Shown: positions 1 through 9,068, numbered from the stretch's first letter. The stretch is DNA of 64,000 nucleotides from Pseudomonas sp. Q11 (GCF_024494355.1 NZ_JAKNQY010000001.1:347127-411126); one strand, 5' to 3'. The notes: generated by a model from the letters alone, not told the origin. Translations and numbers: made by a program.

Positions 1-801
1 TAACTGAACCAGTCGATGAGCCTTGCCGGGGGAAATATCGGAGCCCGTCGGATTGTGCCCAACCGATTGAAGGAAGAACAATTTCGGCTTGTGCAACAGA
101 AGGTGCCGCTCCAGCACTTCCAGGTCCGGCCCGTCCGGCAATCGGGGCACGGATAACATCCGCGCCCCTTGCAGTTGCAGCTTGCCAAACAGCGGGTAAT
201 AACCTGGGTCCTCGACAAACACATGGTCTCCCGGGGCAATGAAGCGGCGGATGATCAGGTCCAGTGCGTGATTGGCCCCGTGGGTCGTTACGATTTGCCG
301 AACACTGGCGGTAATCGAGTAGCTCGCCAGTTTTTGCACCAGGTGTTGACGGAGCGCAGCATTGCCCAGCCGGTTGCCGTAGCGAAAAAGCGTCGTGACC
401 CCCATGCGCATGATCTGACGGGTGAACTTGTCCAATCGCAAATCCATCAGCCACTCTACGGGCGGAAAACCTTCCCCAAGCGGCGAGTGCCCCGGCTCAC
501 GGACAAATTGCTGGCGCATCAGCCAGATGGTGTCCATCGCCCGGGTAAAGGGCAGTGGTTCTTCCGGTTCGCTGCTGCTCGGGGCGCCTCGTGTCACGAA
601 AAAACCCTGCCCGTGACGCGCCTCGACCAATCCTTGGGAGGCCAGCGACTCATAAGCGTTGATCACCGTATTTTTCGAATGACCAAACAAGCGCATGCAC
701 TCGCGCAGGGACGGCAAACGGTCACCCACTCGGTAGGTACCGTTGCCGATCTGCGTCACCAATGAGGCCGTCAGCTCTTGGGCAAGCGTCAGTCGCGCCA
801 T
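1..801 (-). CDS. MocR-type regulator (GntR HTH + aminotransferase fold), partial
   Basis: Transcription regulator with an N-terminal winged helix-turn-helix (recognition region with SKNTVINAYESL) and, after a linker, a type I aminotransferase-like domain that in MocR proteins binds PLP or an amine ligand. The sequence HNPTGSDISPGKA near the left edge is the aminotransferase NPTG signature. The ATG at 799-801 begins MARLTLAQELTASL, the usual MocR start. The frame is open to base 1, so the C-terminal part, including the PLP lysine, lies outside the window. It is divergent from the HMG-CoA reductase gene with a repeat-rich operator between them, so it probably controls that gene and itself. Family assignment is firm; the effector is unknown. 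Confidence 0.9.
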   Translation of the reverse strand, partial: MARLTLAQELTASLVTQIGNGTYRVGDRLPSLRECMRLFGHSKNTVINAYESLASQGLVEARHGQGFFVTRGAPSSSEPEEPLPFTRAMDTIWLMRQQFVREPGHSPLGEGFPPVEWLMDLRLDKFTRQIMRMGVTTLFRYGNRLGNAALRQHLVQKLASYSITASVRQIVTTHGANHALDLIIRRFIAPGDHVFVEDPGYYPLFGKLQLQGARMLSVPRLPDGPDLEVLERHLLLHKPKLFFLQSVGHNPTGSDISPGKAHRLVQL

Positions 802-832
802 TGTACGAAGTCCTGGATGAATTATTCGCAGA

Positions 833-870
833 GGGTACAGCTTAGGTACTGTCTGTCCAAACTGTACCTA
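833..870. promoter_or_regulatory. Probable MocR operator in divergent promoter region
   Basis: Three copies of a GGTAC-type half-site lie between the two start codons: GGGTACAG at 833-840, TAGGTACTGT at 843-852, and the reverse complement of ACTGTACCTA at 861-870. The last two form an imperfect inverted repeat (9 of 10 positions matching, 8-base spacer). The first two are a direct repeat. Mixed direct and inverted repeats are typical of MocR operators. Assignment to the adjacent regulator is inference. Confidence 0.6.
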
Positions 871-938
871 TTTTGCCAGGACACATGCGCATAGGGTGGC
901 AGGCAGTCAAAAACAATAACTGCAACTGGATTCCTTCC

Positions 939-2237
939 ATGAGTATCGATTCCCGCCTCCCGATGTTCCGCAGCCTGTCGCCCGCCGAACGCCTGAGCCA
1001 CTTGCAACAGCTGCTTGCGCTTGCAGAAGAGGATGTTGCCCTGCTTCGCGATGCAGGCGCCCTGCCCCTGGAAATAGCCGATGGCATGATCGAGAACGTC
1101 ATCGGAAAATTTGAGTTGCCTTACGCTGTGGCGAGCAACTTCCAGATCAACGGACGCGACGTGATCGTGCCGTTGGTCGTCGAGGAGCCTTCGGTGGTCG
1201 CCGCCGCCTCGTTCATGGCCAAACTGGCGCGCCAGGCCGGTGGTTTTCAGACCTCCAGCTCGCTGCCGCTGATGCGCGCACAAGTGCAGATCGTGGAAAT
1301 CGACGATCCCTTCAATGCCCGCCTGAGTCTGTTGCGCCGCAAGGACGAAATCATCGAACTGGCCAACCGCAAGGACCAACTGCTGAACCAGTTAGGTGGG
1401 GGTTGCCGCGACATCGAAGTGCATACCTTCGCCCAGAGCCCACGCGGCCCCATGCTGGTCGCCCACCTTATCGTCGATGTACGCGACGCGATGGGGGCCA
1501 ATACCGTGAACACGATGGCGGAAGCGGTGGCCCCGCTGATGGAGCAGATTACCGGCGGCAAGGTACGGTTGCGCATTCTGTCGAACCTCGCCGATCTGCG
1601 GCTTGCCCGAGCCCAGATCCGCATTGCTCCAGAACATCTCGCCACCAAGGCCTACAAGGGCGAGGACGTCATTGAAGGCATTCTCGATGCTTACAACTTT
1701 GCGGTCGTCGATCCCTATCGTGCAGCCACTCACAACAAGGGCATCATGAACGGCATCGACCCTCTGATCGTCGCCACCGGCAACGACTGGCGCGCGGTGG
1801 AAGCCGGGGCACACGCTTATGCCTGTCGCAATGGGCATTACGGTTCACTGACGACCTGGGAAAAAGATGGCAAAGGCCATCTGGTAGGAACATTGGAAAT
1901 GCCGATGCCCGTCGGTCTGGTCGGCGGAGCGACCAAGACTCACCCGCTGGCTCAACTGTCGTTACGCATCCTGGGCGTGAAGAGCGCTCAGGAACTTGCC
2001 GAGATCGCCGTGGCGGTCGGCCTCGCGCAAAACCTGGGCGCGTTGCGCGCGCTGTCGACCGAAGGAATACAACGCGGGCACATGGCTTTGCATGCCCGCA
2101 ATATTGCGCTTTCGGCGGGGGCCAGAGGCGATGAGGTCAATTGGCTGGTCGCGCAAATGGTCGAAGCCCGGGACGTGCGCTCGGACAAGGCGGCTGAACT
2201 GCTTGAGCAAAAACGCGCGCAGGAGTCGGGCTCGTAA
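939..2237 (+). CDS. mvaA: HMG-CoA reductase, class II (degradative)
   Basis: Interconverts mevalonate and HMG-CoA with NAD(H); in pseudomonads it runs oxidatively to let mevalonate serve as carbon source. The 432-residue product follows the 428-residue Pseudomonas mevalonii enzyme from MSIDSRLP to the end with no large gaps, by memory of that sequence. Visible active-site elements are the VVEEPS glutamate (E83), the lysine in [10 protein letters not shown], the aspartate in [10 protein letters not shown] and the histidine in [11 protein letters not shown]. An in-frame TTG at 873 would add 22 unrelated residues, so ATG 939 is preferred although the Shine-Dalgarno is weak. An AACAATAA motif at 912-919 suggests Crc/Hfq control. 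No HMG-CoA lyase (mvaB) is in the window. Confidence 0.95.
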   Translation: MSIDSRLPMFRSLSPAERLSHLQQLLALAEEDVALLRDAGALPLEIADGMIENVIGKFELPYAVASNFQINGRDVIVPLVVEEPSVVAAASFMAKLARQAGGFQTSSSLPLMRAQVQIVEIDDPFNARLSLLRRKDEIIELANRKDQLLNQLGGGCRDIEVHTFAQSPRGPMLVAHLIVDVRDAMGANTVNTMAEAVAPLMEQITGGKVRLRILSNLADLRLARAQIRIAPEHLATKAYKGEDVIEGILDAYNFAVVDPYRAATHNKGIMNGIDPLIVATGNDWRAVEAGAHAYACRNGHYGSLTTWEKDGKGHLVGTLEMPMPVGLVGGATKTHPLAQLSLRILGVKSAQELAEIAVAVGLAQNLGALRALSTEGIQRGHMALHARNIALSAGARGDEVNWLVAQMVEARDVRSDKAAELLEQKRAQESGS

Positions 2238-2306
2238 TAACGAACTCAACCACATCTCTTCACGTTCATAACAATAAAACCCCTCAGGGGCAGTGGGAGA
2301 ATCCTT

Positions 2307-2795
2307 ATGAAACCCGAATTATTTGAAGTATGGGGCGACACCGTTGACGGTCGTCACCTGATCTACTCCATAGGCATCGGTGCAGCCGTCAGCCTCGGCG
2401 CTTTTTTTATCGCCCAGCACCTGTTTGTCGGCTGGGTGGACTCCGCACAGATGGCCCGTGCCTACGCGATGCTGGTAGGCATTGTGGGCTGCCTGGCAGG
2501 TGGCACCATCAGTGCGCTGCTTTTCAAACCCAAGCGCAATGTCATAGAGCACCTGGCTGATCCGGCCTGGCGCGCAAAAATCCTGATCGAGTTGCAGAAC
2601 GAGTACGGCCCACTGGGCAGCCTGGCTGACCTGCCGCCGGCGACAATCGCGGAACTGCGGGAAATGGATCTTTATGATCTGTTCGCCGACTACGAGAAAG
2701 GCCTGGTCGCTCCCGCAGAAAGCCCCGCTGCAACACCGTCCGTTGGCGTCGGTGCAGCCAGTGGTGCAGTCGGTGGCCATGGAGGTCAATCATGA
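2307..2795 (+). CDS. Small membrane subunit of a TTT-type carrier (TctB-like)
   Basis: 162 residues with two hydrophobic segments (about 19-38 and 49-69) followed by a soluble tail with an Ala/Gly/Pro-rich end. It does not look like a standard four-helix TctB, but its position, with its stop overlapping the start of a TctA-like permease, marks it as the small partner of that permease. Shine-Dalgarno GGGAG lies at about 2297-2301, and an AACAATAA motif at 2270-2277 sits in the leader. Placement after HMG-CoA reductase suggests mevalonate uptake. The role is inferred from context; sequence similarity to known TctB is weak. Confidence 0.6.
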   Translation: MKPELFEVWGDTVDGRHLIYSIGIGAAVSLGAFFIAQHLFVGWVDSAQMARAYAMLVGIVGCLAGGTISALLFKPKRNVIEHLADPAWRAKILIELQNEYGPLGSLADLPPATIAELREMDLYDLFADYEKGLVAPAESPAATPSVGVGAASGAVGGHGGQS

Positions 2796-4180
2796 TGGTT
2801 CCACTGATGGATCAGATCCTCATGGCACTGGGCATGGGGATCCTGGGAGCGGTGATTTTTGCCGGGATCGGGCTCATCTCAGGAAGCGATGAAACCACTA
2901 CCCTCGCCCCCTTGACCTTGCTGGTCGTCTTGTTGGGCGTGCCTGCCCCCGGCGTGCTGACATTCTTTCTGGCCGGCGCCGTAGCCAAACATATGACCCA
3001 CGCCGTACCAACGGCGCTACTGGGTATTCCTGGCGACACCATGGCGACACCACTGATGCGCGAGGCCAACTTTCTGCGCAATTTGGGCGTGCCCCACATT
3101 GCCCTGCGCAAAATGATTTCCGGGGCGGTCATTGCCGCGCTGATCGCGGTGCCAATGGCCGTATTGTTCGCGCTGATGCTCGCGCCGTTCGGTGACATGA
3201 TCAAGCAGGCTGCGCCTTGGGTGTTCCTGCTCGCGGCGGTGGCGATCGCGTGGTTCTCCAAAGGCCGTCTGGCGGCCGTGCTGACGCTGATCCCGTTCGT
3301 CATGATCATTGTTGGCCTGCAAACCATGACCGCGCAGTTCGGCGTCAAGCTCAGTGTCAGTTACTTTCTGGGCATCGCGATTGGCCCGTTGATCGCCGCA
3401 CTGTTCTCAATGCTCGCGCCCGCTGAACGGGAAACCATGCGTCGCCAGCAAGTACGTACATTCTCCCTCTCGCCCGACGTAAAAAGCTGGGGCGGCTACT
3501 TTCCTAATCCGCTCAAGGTACTGGACAGCAAGCAGAGCATGTGGACGGCCATTACCGCCGTGATTTCCAGCGCGACCTTTGTGTTCAGCCCGGTGGCCAT
3601 GACCGTGATCATGGGCGAGCTCGTCGGTTCGAGGGTCAAGCATGTCTACCATCGCCTGACCACGGTCATCACCGCTCGAAACGGGGTTACGGAGTCAACC
3701 TACCTGGCCGAAGCATTGATCCCGCTGATCGCCTTCGGCCTGCCCCTGAGCCCTGTCGCAGCGGGCCCGGCAGCGCCACTGTTCAACGCCCCGCCACGTT
3801 TTACCGTCGACGCGGCGACAGGCCAGGTGAATAACCTGCATTCACTGCTCAGCACCTGGGAGTTTTTTGGCTACGGCGTGTTGGCGGTGGTCGTCGCCAT
3901 CCTGATCGCTTACCCCTTCACCATGAATTACGCCCACAGAGCGGCATCCTACGTGTCGCGCAAGATCAGTCACGAAGCGGTGATTTCAACCTTTGTTGGT
4001 CTGATCCTGGTGATCGGCATCTGGGAAGGTGGCCTGCTGGGGTTGCTGGTAATCGTCACCATCGGCCTGCTGGGCGGTTTCCTCTCACGCTTTTTGGGTT
4101 TCAACATCGGTGTGCAGTTCATGGGCTATTACACAGCCGTGCTGTCTGTTCCGGCCCTGGTTGCCCTGATGAATGCGTGA
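2792..4180 (+). CDS. TctA-family permease, probable mevalonate carrier
   Basis: 462-residue, strongly hydrophobic protein with about ten to twelve membrane segments. The N-terminal stretch GLISGSDETTTLAPLTL takes the place of the GxLPGLGP-type loop of tripartite tricarboxylate transporters, and ALLGIPGDTMATPLM takes the place of the second conserved loop (LLNTPGTPAAxAT), so it is a divergent TctA. Translation is coupled: ATG 2792 overlaps the upstream TGA (2793-2795), with GGAGG at 2781-2785; ATG 2795 is also possible. No periplasmic binding protein (TctC) is nearby. The substrate is inferred from linkage to mvaA. Confidence 0.75.
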   Translation: MMVPLMDQILMALGMGILGAVIFAGIGLISGSDETTTLAPLTLLVVLLGVPAPGVLTFFLAGAVAKHMTHAVPTALLGIPGDTMATPLMREANFLRNLGVPHIALRKMISGAVIAALIAVPMAVLFALMLAPFGDMIKQAAPWVFLLAAVAIAWFSKGRLAAVLTLIPFVMIIVGLQTMTAQFGVKLSVSYFLGIAIGPLIAALFSMLAPAERETMRRQQVRTFSLSPDVKSWGGYFPNPLKVLDSKQSMWTAITAVISSATFVFSPVAMTVIMGELVGSRVKHVYHRLTTVITARNGVTESTYLAEALIPLIAFGLPLSPVAAGPAAPLFNAPPRFTVDAATGQVNNLHSLLSTWEFFGYGVLAVVVAILIAYPFTMNYAHRAASYVSRKISHEAVISTFVGLILVIGIWEGGLLGLLVIVTIGLLGGFLSRFLGFNIGVQFMGYYTAVLSVPALVALMNA

Positions 4181-4230
4181 TGTTTTTAACCTCAACAACA
4201 GTGTTCAGATAACGAACAACGGAGATGCGA

Positions 4231-4731
4231 ATGAACCTGAAAATATCGGTACTGACGGCGGGTGCGATCATAGCCTTTTCGGTGTGCACGGCAGCGTTTT
4301 CCGCCACGAAAAGCCCACTGGTCGGGACATGGAAAATGATCAGCGCAACCCTTGAACGCCAGGGCACCCAATCGGATGCGTACGGCCCCAATCCACATGG
4401 ATGGCTGGTGTTCACTGAAGAGTTGACGTTCGTCGAGGTGCTCACCGATCCACGAGTGCCCGCGTTTCGATCCAGCGTTCGGGGCGAAGGAACCGATGAG
4501 GAAAACCGGGCAGCGATGGCGGGGAGCATCGGTTTTTTCGGACGATATACCATCGACCAGAACGGCGAGTTCACCGGCAATACCGTCGAAGGATCGACGT
4601 TCCCCAATTGGGTAGGCGCGACACGGACTAAAGATGACCTGCAACTGAAAGTCGAGGGCAACCGGATGGTGGAAAACTTCCAGCGTCCCGATGGCACGAA
4701 GGTTCATATCATCTTTGAGCGGGTAAAGTAG
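4231..4731 (+). CDS. Secreted lipocalin-like domain protein
   Basis: About 166 residues: a signal peptide (MNLKISVLTAGAIIAFSVCT..AFSA) followed by a beta-rich domain starting SPLVGTWKMISA, the beginning typical of the lipocalin-like family PF13924, with G-W-L-V-F and FFGRYTID strands. The start at 4231 is chosen over ATG 4225 because GGAG at 4221-4224 is six bases from 4231 but abuts 4225. It follows the permease by 50 bases on the same strand and may be part of the mevalonate operon. Related proteins are often found beside catabolic genes, but no activity can be assigned. Confidence 0.75.
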   Translation: MNLKISVLTAGAIIAFSVCTAAFSATKSPLVGTWKMISATLERQGTQSDAYGPNPHGWLVFTEELTFVEVLTDPRVPAFRSSVRGEGTDEENRAAMAGSIGFFGRYTIDQNGEFTGNTVEGSTFPNWVGATRTKDDLQLKVEGNRMVENFQRPDGTKVHIIFERVK

Positions 4732-4772
4732 CGGTACGTCGTGAGCAGCCCTGACCGGGGCGGTCAATTCAA

Positions 4773-4799
4773 GGTGAGCTGAGCAAAGCTCAGCTCACC
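4773..4799. terminator. Perfect hairpin between convergent genes
   Basis: GGTGAGCTGAGC, an AAA loop and GCTCAGCTCACC form a perfect 12-bp stem between the lipocalin-like gene and the OprD gene, whose stops face each other. Neither side has a long T-run, so it may act as a bidirectional structural terminator or RNA end protector. Confidence 0.65.
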
Positions 4800-4806
4800 C
4801 CATGGC

Positions 4807-6117
4807 TTACCAGATCGGCACCGTGTAGAGCACCAGGAAGCGGGTCTGGTTTTCATCACGAAATGCCGCGCCGGCCGGGAAGTCATTGCGATAGATCGAC
4901 TTGCGCACCATCAGCCCGACATTCTTCAGCGGACCGCCCTGGATCACATACCCCAGTTCCATCTGGAATTCCCGCTCCTTGCGGTCATCGGCATTGAGCG
5001 CCGCCAGCGCGATGTTGTCACCGCGCACGTAACGCAGCCGGCTCTTCAGGCCGGGCACCCCGGCGGCGGCGAAGTCATAGTCGTAGATGGCCTGCCAGGT
5101 CCGTTCCTTGGCATTGAGAAAGTCCGAGCTCATGGTCAATTCGCTCATGCCCATCAACTCAGTGCCTGACACATAAGGCGTCGCCGTGTCGCCGCTGGCG
5201 TGCATGTAACCCAGGCTCAGGCGATGACCGCCAAAGCGATAGCCGAACAGCGCCGACAGGTTGCGATTGTCCACCTTGCCGGCCTTGGCGCTGCCATCTT
5301 CGTCGCTGAAAAAACTGCGCAGATCAGTGGTCAACGTGCCCTCGCCCACTTGCATGTTATGCAGCAAGGCCAGGGTGCTCTGCTGGTACAGGTCGGCCAC
5401 TTCGGCGTGGTAGGCGCGCAGGCTAAGGTCTTTGTTTACCTGATAATCGCCACCGACATAGGCCATGTGCGATGAGGTGGCCGCACCGTTGAAACGCCCG
5501 TTCGGCGAAGCGATGCTCATCGGCTGGTAGTTGGTGGAGTCACGCCTGTTGATGCGATCGATGTAGCCGGTATTGAGCGTCAGCCCGTCGATGTCCTTGG
5601 AACTGAGCGTGGTGCCGCGAAAAGTCTGCGGCAGCAACCGCGACGGGCTGGCAAAGGCGAACGGCAGGAAGATCGACACATCGCCGGTCTTCACCGTGGT
5701 TTGGGCAAAACGCATCTTGGCAGTCATGGCCAGGCGCGAATATTCATCCGCCGCGCGCTGGTCGCTGCTGGACACCGGCAGCAATTCGGTGCCGCTGCGG
5801 TCCGGTGACGAGTCCAGCTTGACCCCAATCAATGCGCGAGCGTCCAGGCCGAAGCCGACAGTGCCCGGCGTAAAACCCGACTCCACATTCATGATCAAAC
5901 CCTGAGCCCACTCCCGGGCCGCGGTTTTCGCCCCGTCGTCCTTGTAATCCCGATCCAGGTAGAAATTGCGCAAGGTCAACGTGCCGCGGCTATCGTCGAT
6001 GAAGCCTTCCGACAGCACTGGAGTGGCAATCGCACATAAGCCCAACAGGAGCAAGCCGCGTGCGCAAAAAGGTAAGGTTGAGGTCGTCGCAAGGACGCCC
6101 CGGGGTGAATTCGCCAT
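4807..6117 (-). CDS. OprD-family outer membrane porin
   Basis: Substrate-specific 18-strand channel for small acids or amino acids. 436 residues with a long signal region (hydrophobic GLLLLGLCAIATPVLS), mature start EGFIDDSRGTLTLRNFYLDRDY typical of OprD/OpdX proteins, the conserved EWAQGLIMNVESGFTPGTVG segment, and a C-terminal aromatic-ended strand (VLYTVPIW). The ATG at 6115-6117 fits. An AACAACAACAATAA run lies just upstream (reverse strand 6131-6144), a strong Crc/Hfq-type site. It is divergent from an MhpT-like transporter, so the two likely move the same aromatic or organic acid across both membranes. Confidence 0.9.
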   Translation of the reverse strand: MANSPRGVLATTSTLPFCARGLLLLGLCAIATPVLSEGFIDDSRGTLTLRNFYLDRDYKDDGAKTAAREWAQGLIMNVESGFTPGTVGFGLDARALIGVKLDSSPDRSGTELLPVSSSDQRAADEYSRLAMTAKMRFAQTTVKTGDVSIFLPFAFASPSRLLPQTFRGTTLSSKDIDGLTLNTGYIDRINRRDSTNYQPMSIASPNGRFNGAATSSHMAYVGGDYQVNKDLSLRAYHAEVADLYQQSTLALLHNMQVGEGTLTTDLRSFFSDEDGSAKAGKVDNRNLSALFGYRFGGHRLSLGYMHASGDTATPYVSGTELMGMSELTMSSDFLNAKERTWQAIYDYDFAAAGVPGLKSRLRYVRGDNIALAALNADDRKEREFQMELGYVIQGGPLKNVGLMVRKSIYRNDFPAGAAFRDENQTRFLVLYTVPIW

Positions 6118-6452
6118 GTCCGATGTCCACTTATTGTTGTTGTTTTTTGAACGTGATCGCCAGGTATAGCGTCGCGATCTCAGGCCAGAGAGTGGGAAAA
6201 GCCGGAGGCGCCGTCAATCCATAACGACCGATAATCGAACATTAATATTCGTATCTATTTTCAATTAATCTCAAAAAACACATGACATCACATTGATTTA
6301 AATAGCTTTATAGCGATTAATTCAGACATTTTCCGTGAGCGTTCATTTTTTAGTTATATTTGTTAATCTTAATTGTGGCTTGGTATTGCTGGATGCGAGC
6401 AAGCCTGCATGCGCCCGTCAGCACACTCACAAAAACAATAAAGAGGTTTGCC
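6118..6452. promoter_or_regulatory. AT-rich divergent promoter region
   Basis: 335 bases without a gene between the divergent porin and MFS genes. Bases 6241-6360 contain about 25% G+C by counting (13/60 and 17/60), against roughly 60% in the flanking genes. It must hold both promoters; such AT-rich tracts are typical targets of the H-NS-like MvaT/MvaU silencers. AACAATAA at 6434-6441 directly precedes the AAGAGG ribosome site of the MFS gene. No unambiguous -35/-10 pair was chosen. Confidence 0.7.
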
Positions 6453-7670
6453 ATGGACACTCCATCACGTCGCACGACGCTGACCATTGCCCTGTGTTTT
6501 ATCGTCGCCCTGATTGAAGGCTTTGACCTGCAAGCTGCCGGCACTGCCGCCGCAGGGCTGCGTCAGACCTTCGCCCTGGACCCGAAAATGATGGGTTGGG
6601 TGTTCAGTGCCGGCATCATCGGATTGCTGCCGGGCGCCTTCTTCGGCGGCTGGATTGCCGATCGTATCGGTCGCAAGAAAATCCTCATCGCAGCGGTGTT
6701 GCTGTTTGGTGTATTTTCGCTCAGCACCGCCTATGTCGGCACTTTTTCCAGTCTGCTGCTGGTGCGCTTCATGACGGGCCTGGGCCTGGGCGCCGCCCTG
6801 CCCAACCTGATCGCCCTGTGCGCCGAAGCCGTTGGGGAGCAACGTCGCGGTACGGCCATCAGCATCATGTATGCCGGCGTGCCATTGGGTGGGGCACTGG
6901 CAGCGGTGGTCGCCATGCTGTTTCCCGAACATTGGCAGACGACCTTCATCATCGGCGGCCTCGCGCCGTTGCTGGTGGTACCGCTGATGATGGTGCTGCT
7001 GCCCGAATCCAACGCCTTTCGCCAACAACAAGACAGCGTCAACCCGACGCGCACTTCAACCGGCCAGGCCTTATTCGGCGAAGGCCGGGCCAGCGTTACC
7101 CTGGCGTTATGGCTGAGCTACTTCTTCACCCTGACCGTGATGTACATGTTGCTCAACTGGCTGCCCTCGCTGCTGCTGGAACAGGGTTTCAGCAAACCCC
7201 AGGCAGGCCTGGTACAGATGCTCTTCAATATCGGCGGCGCCCTCGGCTCCCTGCTCGGCGGGCTGCTGCTGGATCGCTGCAACGGCATCAAGGTGGTGCT
7301 GTTTGTGTATACCGGATTGCTGGCAGCGCTGGGTGGTGTTGGCCTGTCCGTGGGTATCATCCCCATGGCCATTGCCGGTTTTGCAGCGGGGTTGTTTGTG
7401 ATGGCTGCGCAATTGGTGCTTTATGCCCTGGCCCCTCCTTCCTACCCAACTTCAGTGCGCGCCACCGGCGTCGGCGCAGCGGTAGCGATCGGTCGTTTGG
7501 GCTCGGTGGCCGGGCCCTTGGCGGCCGGGCAGATTCTGGCGGCCGGAGCCGGCACCACCGGCGTCCTGCTGGCCACTTCACCCGGTTTGGTGATTGCGGC
7601 ATTGACGATCATCAGCGTCATTGCCCGCTCGGCTCCGTTGAACGTGTCGATGAACAAGGCCAAGGCCTGA
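6453..7670 (+). CDS. MhpT-like MFS transporter (aromatic acid:H+ symporter family)
   Basis: 405-residue major facilitator with 12 predicted helices. The opening (TLTIALCFIVALIEGFDLQAA), the loop WIADRIGRKKILI and the RATGVG segment closely follow E. coli MhpT, the 3-(3-hydroxyphenyl)propionate carrier; the D in EGFD is the conserved AAHS-family residue. ATG 6453 is preceded by AAGAGG at 6441-6446 with a good 6-base spacing; an upstream ATG at 6360 would add an unrelated 31-residue peptide. It is paired with a divergent OprD porin and no catabolic gene. The substrate is probably an aromatic or other organic acid. Confidence 0.85.
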   Translation: MDTPSRRTTLTIALCFIVALIEGFDLQAAGTAAAGLRQTFALDPKMMGWVFSAGIIGLLPGAFFGGWIADRIGRKKILIAAVLLFGVFSLSTAYVGTFSSLLLVRFMTGLGLGAALPNLIALCAEAVGEQRRGTAISIMYAGVPLGGALAAVVAMLFPEHWQTTFIIGGLAPLLVVPLMMVLLPESNAFRQQQDSVNPTRTSTGQALFGEGRASVTLALWLSYFFTLTVMYMLLNWLPSLLLEQGFSKPQAGLVQMLFNIGGALGSLLGGLLLDRCNGIKVVLFVYTGLLAALGGVGLSVGIIPMAIAGFAAGLFVMAAQLVLYALAPPSYPTSVRATGVGAAVAIGRLGSVAGPLAAGQILAAGAGTTGVLLATSPGLVIAALTIISVIARSAPLNVSMNKAKA

Positions 7671-7826
7671 GGCCATCCGAGCGGCGCAGGTAAACAGGTG
7701 CTGTTGCGGGGCTCAAGGTGAAGCTGTTTGAAAGGCGTTAATTTCCTGATTTTATCGTCTGCAAAAATCTCGAACTCTACCCATACCCATGCATCCAATG
7801 TGTAGATCAACAGAGGTAACGCGATT

Positions 7827-8018
7827 ATGAACAGCGATAACGGGATCGAATCAGAAGCCACCTCGAGCACCCCTCCGGCCGATACGTCAGGCAAACAGGT
7901 CGAGAAGAATCTTGAGGACAGCGCTACGCCCTCCCCAACTCAAACCAAGGAGCAGGAGGCAGAGGAAATCAGTCGAAAAATAGCGGAGATAGAGCGCAAG
8001 GTGGCTGACGGTCACTAA
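7827..8018 (+). CDS. Small hydrophilic protein of unknown function (63 aa)
   Basis: Short Ser/Thr/Pro/Glu-rich protein, probably disordered for its first 35 residues, then a charged heptad-like helix (KEQEAEEISRKIAEIERKVADG). It has a convincing ribosome site, AGAGGT at 7812-7817, nine bases before ATG 7827. Its stop overlaps the stop of the convergent PLP-enzyme gene in the bases CTAA at 8015-8018. No family recognised; no signal peptide or membrane segment. Confidence 0.55.
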   Translation: MNSDNGIESEATSSTPPADTSGKQVEKNLEDSATPSPTQTKEQEAEEISRKIAEIERKVADGH

Positions 8019-8971
8019 CCGATCACTCCCGCATACACCGACCGGTCGACATTACCACCCGACAGAATCACCCCCACTGTTCCCCCCGCCCGGGCTTCAC
8101 GCTCCTGAATAAGCGCGGCCAAGGCGGCGGCCCCGGCCCCTTCGGCGAGGTTATGGGTGTCGGTGTAATAGACGCGCATGGCCTCGGCAATTTCCTGCTC
8201 GCTGACCGCTACGATCCGCGCGGCCCCGGCTGCGTAGATGGCGAAGGCCGCGGGAATCGGTTTGCGCACGGCCAGGCCATCGGCAAAGGTATTTGCCGAG
8301 GCAGTTTCGTGTATTTCGCCCGCCTCAAAAGATAACTTTGCGGCCGCGGCTTCACTGGACACCACGCCCACCACCTGGGTTTTCAGGCCCAGCGCGTCGC
8401 GGGCGGCGATCACGCCACAAATGCCCGACCCGCAGCCAATCGGCACATAGACGGTATCGAGTTGCGGCGCGGCCGTGAACAGTTCCAGGGCGTAAGTGGC
8501 CACGCCTTTGACCAGTTCCGTGTGAAACGGTGGCACCAGGAACAGGTCATGCACTTGCGCCAAACGGGCGGCCTCCTCACGGGCCTCATCAAAATCTCGT
8601 CCACACTCAATGACTTCGCCGCCAAAGCCGCGCATGGCATTGTTCTTTTCCACCGAGTTGCCCTGCGGCACGACAATCAACGCCTTCAAACCCAGCGCGC
8701 TCGCCGCCAGCGCCAGGCTCTGGCCATGATTGCCGCGGGTGGCGGTGACGATGCCCTTTGCATTTGGATGTTCACGCTTGAGCCAATGCATGAAGGTGAT
8801 ACCGCCGCGTATCTTGAAAGCGCCGGTGGGGGTGTGGTTCTCGTGCTTGACCCACACCGTGCAACCCAGCCGCTGAGCCAGCAAGGGCCAGGCATACTGA
8901 GCGGTGGCAGGCATCACCTGGTAAACATGGCGAGCCGCCTGTTCTATGTCGTCACGAGTCAGTCGGTGCAT
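8015..8971 (-). CDS. Threonine dehydratase-like PLP enzyme (fold type II)
   Basis: 318-residue, ACT-domain-less member of the serine/threonine dehydratase family. K53 in TPTGAFKIRGG is the Schiff-base lysine; RGNHGQS is the substrate-carboxylate loop, GCGSGICG the phosphate-binding glycine loop, and SGGNVD the C-terminal motif near the PLP ring. Likely reactions are deamination of threonine or of a 3-hydroxy amino acid such as 3-hydroxyaspartate; the sequence does not decide. ATG 8971 is chosen because GGAG precedes it by eight bases; upstream in-frame codons lack family similarity. The divergent AraC-type gene is its probable regulator. Confidence 0.85.
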   Translation of the reverse strand: MHRLTRDDIEQAARHVYQVMPATAQYAWPLLAQRLGCTVWVKHENHTPTGAFKIRGGITFMHWLKREHPNAKGIVTATRGNHGQSLALAASALGLKALIVVPQGNSVEKNNAMRGFGGEVIECGRDFDEAREEAARLAQVHDLFLVPPFHTELVKGVATYALELFTAAPQLDTVYVPIGCGSGICGVIAARDALGLKTQVVGVVSSEAAAAKLSFEAGEIHETASANTFADGLAVRKPIPAAFAIYAAGAARIVAVSEQEIAEAMRVYYTDTHNLAEGAGAAALAALIQEREARAGGTVGVILSGGNVDRSVYAGVIG

Positions 8972-9068
8972 GAAGTTATCTCCCTGAGTGGTTACCCAGT
9001 CTAGACATCGCCGCCGTGGGTCGGCTTTCAAAAAACCGACCTGACTTTTGCGCCGTTTCTTCACTACT

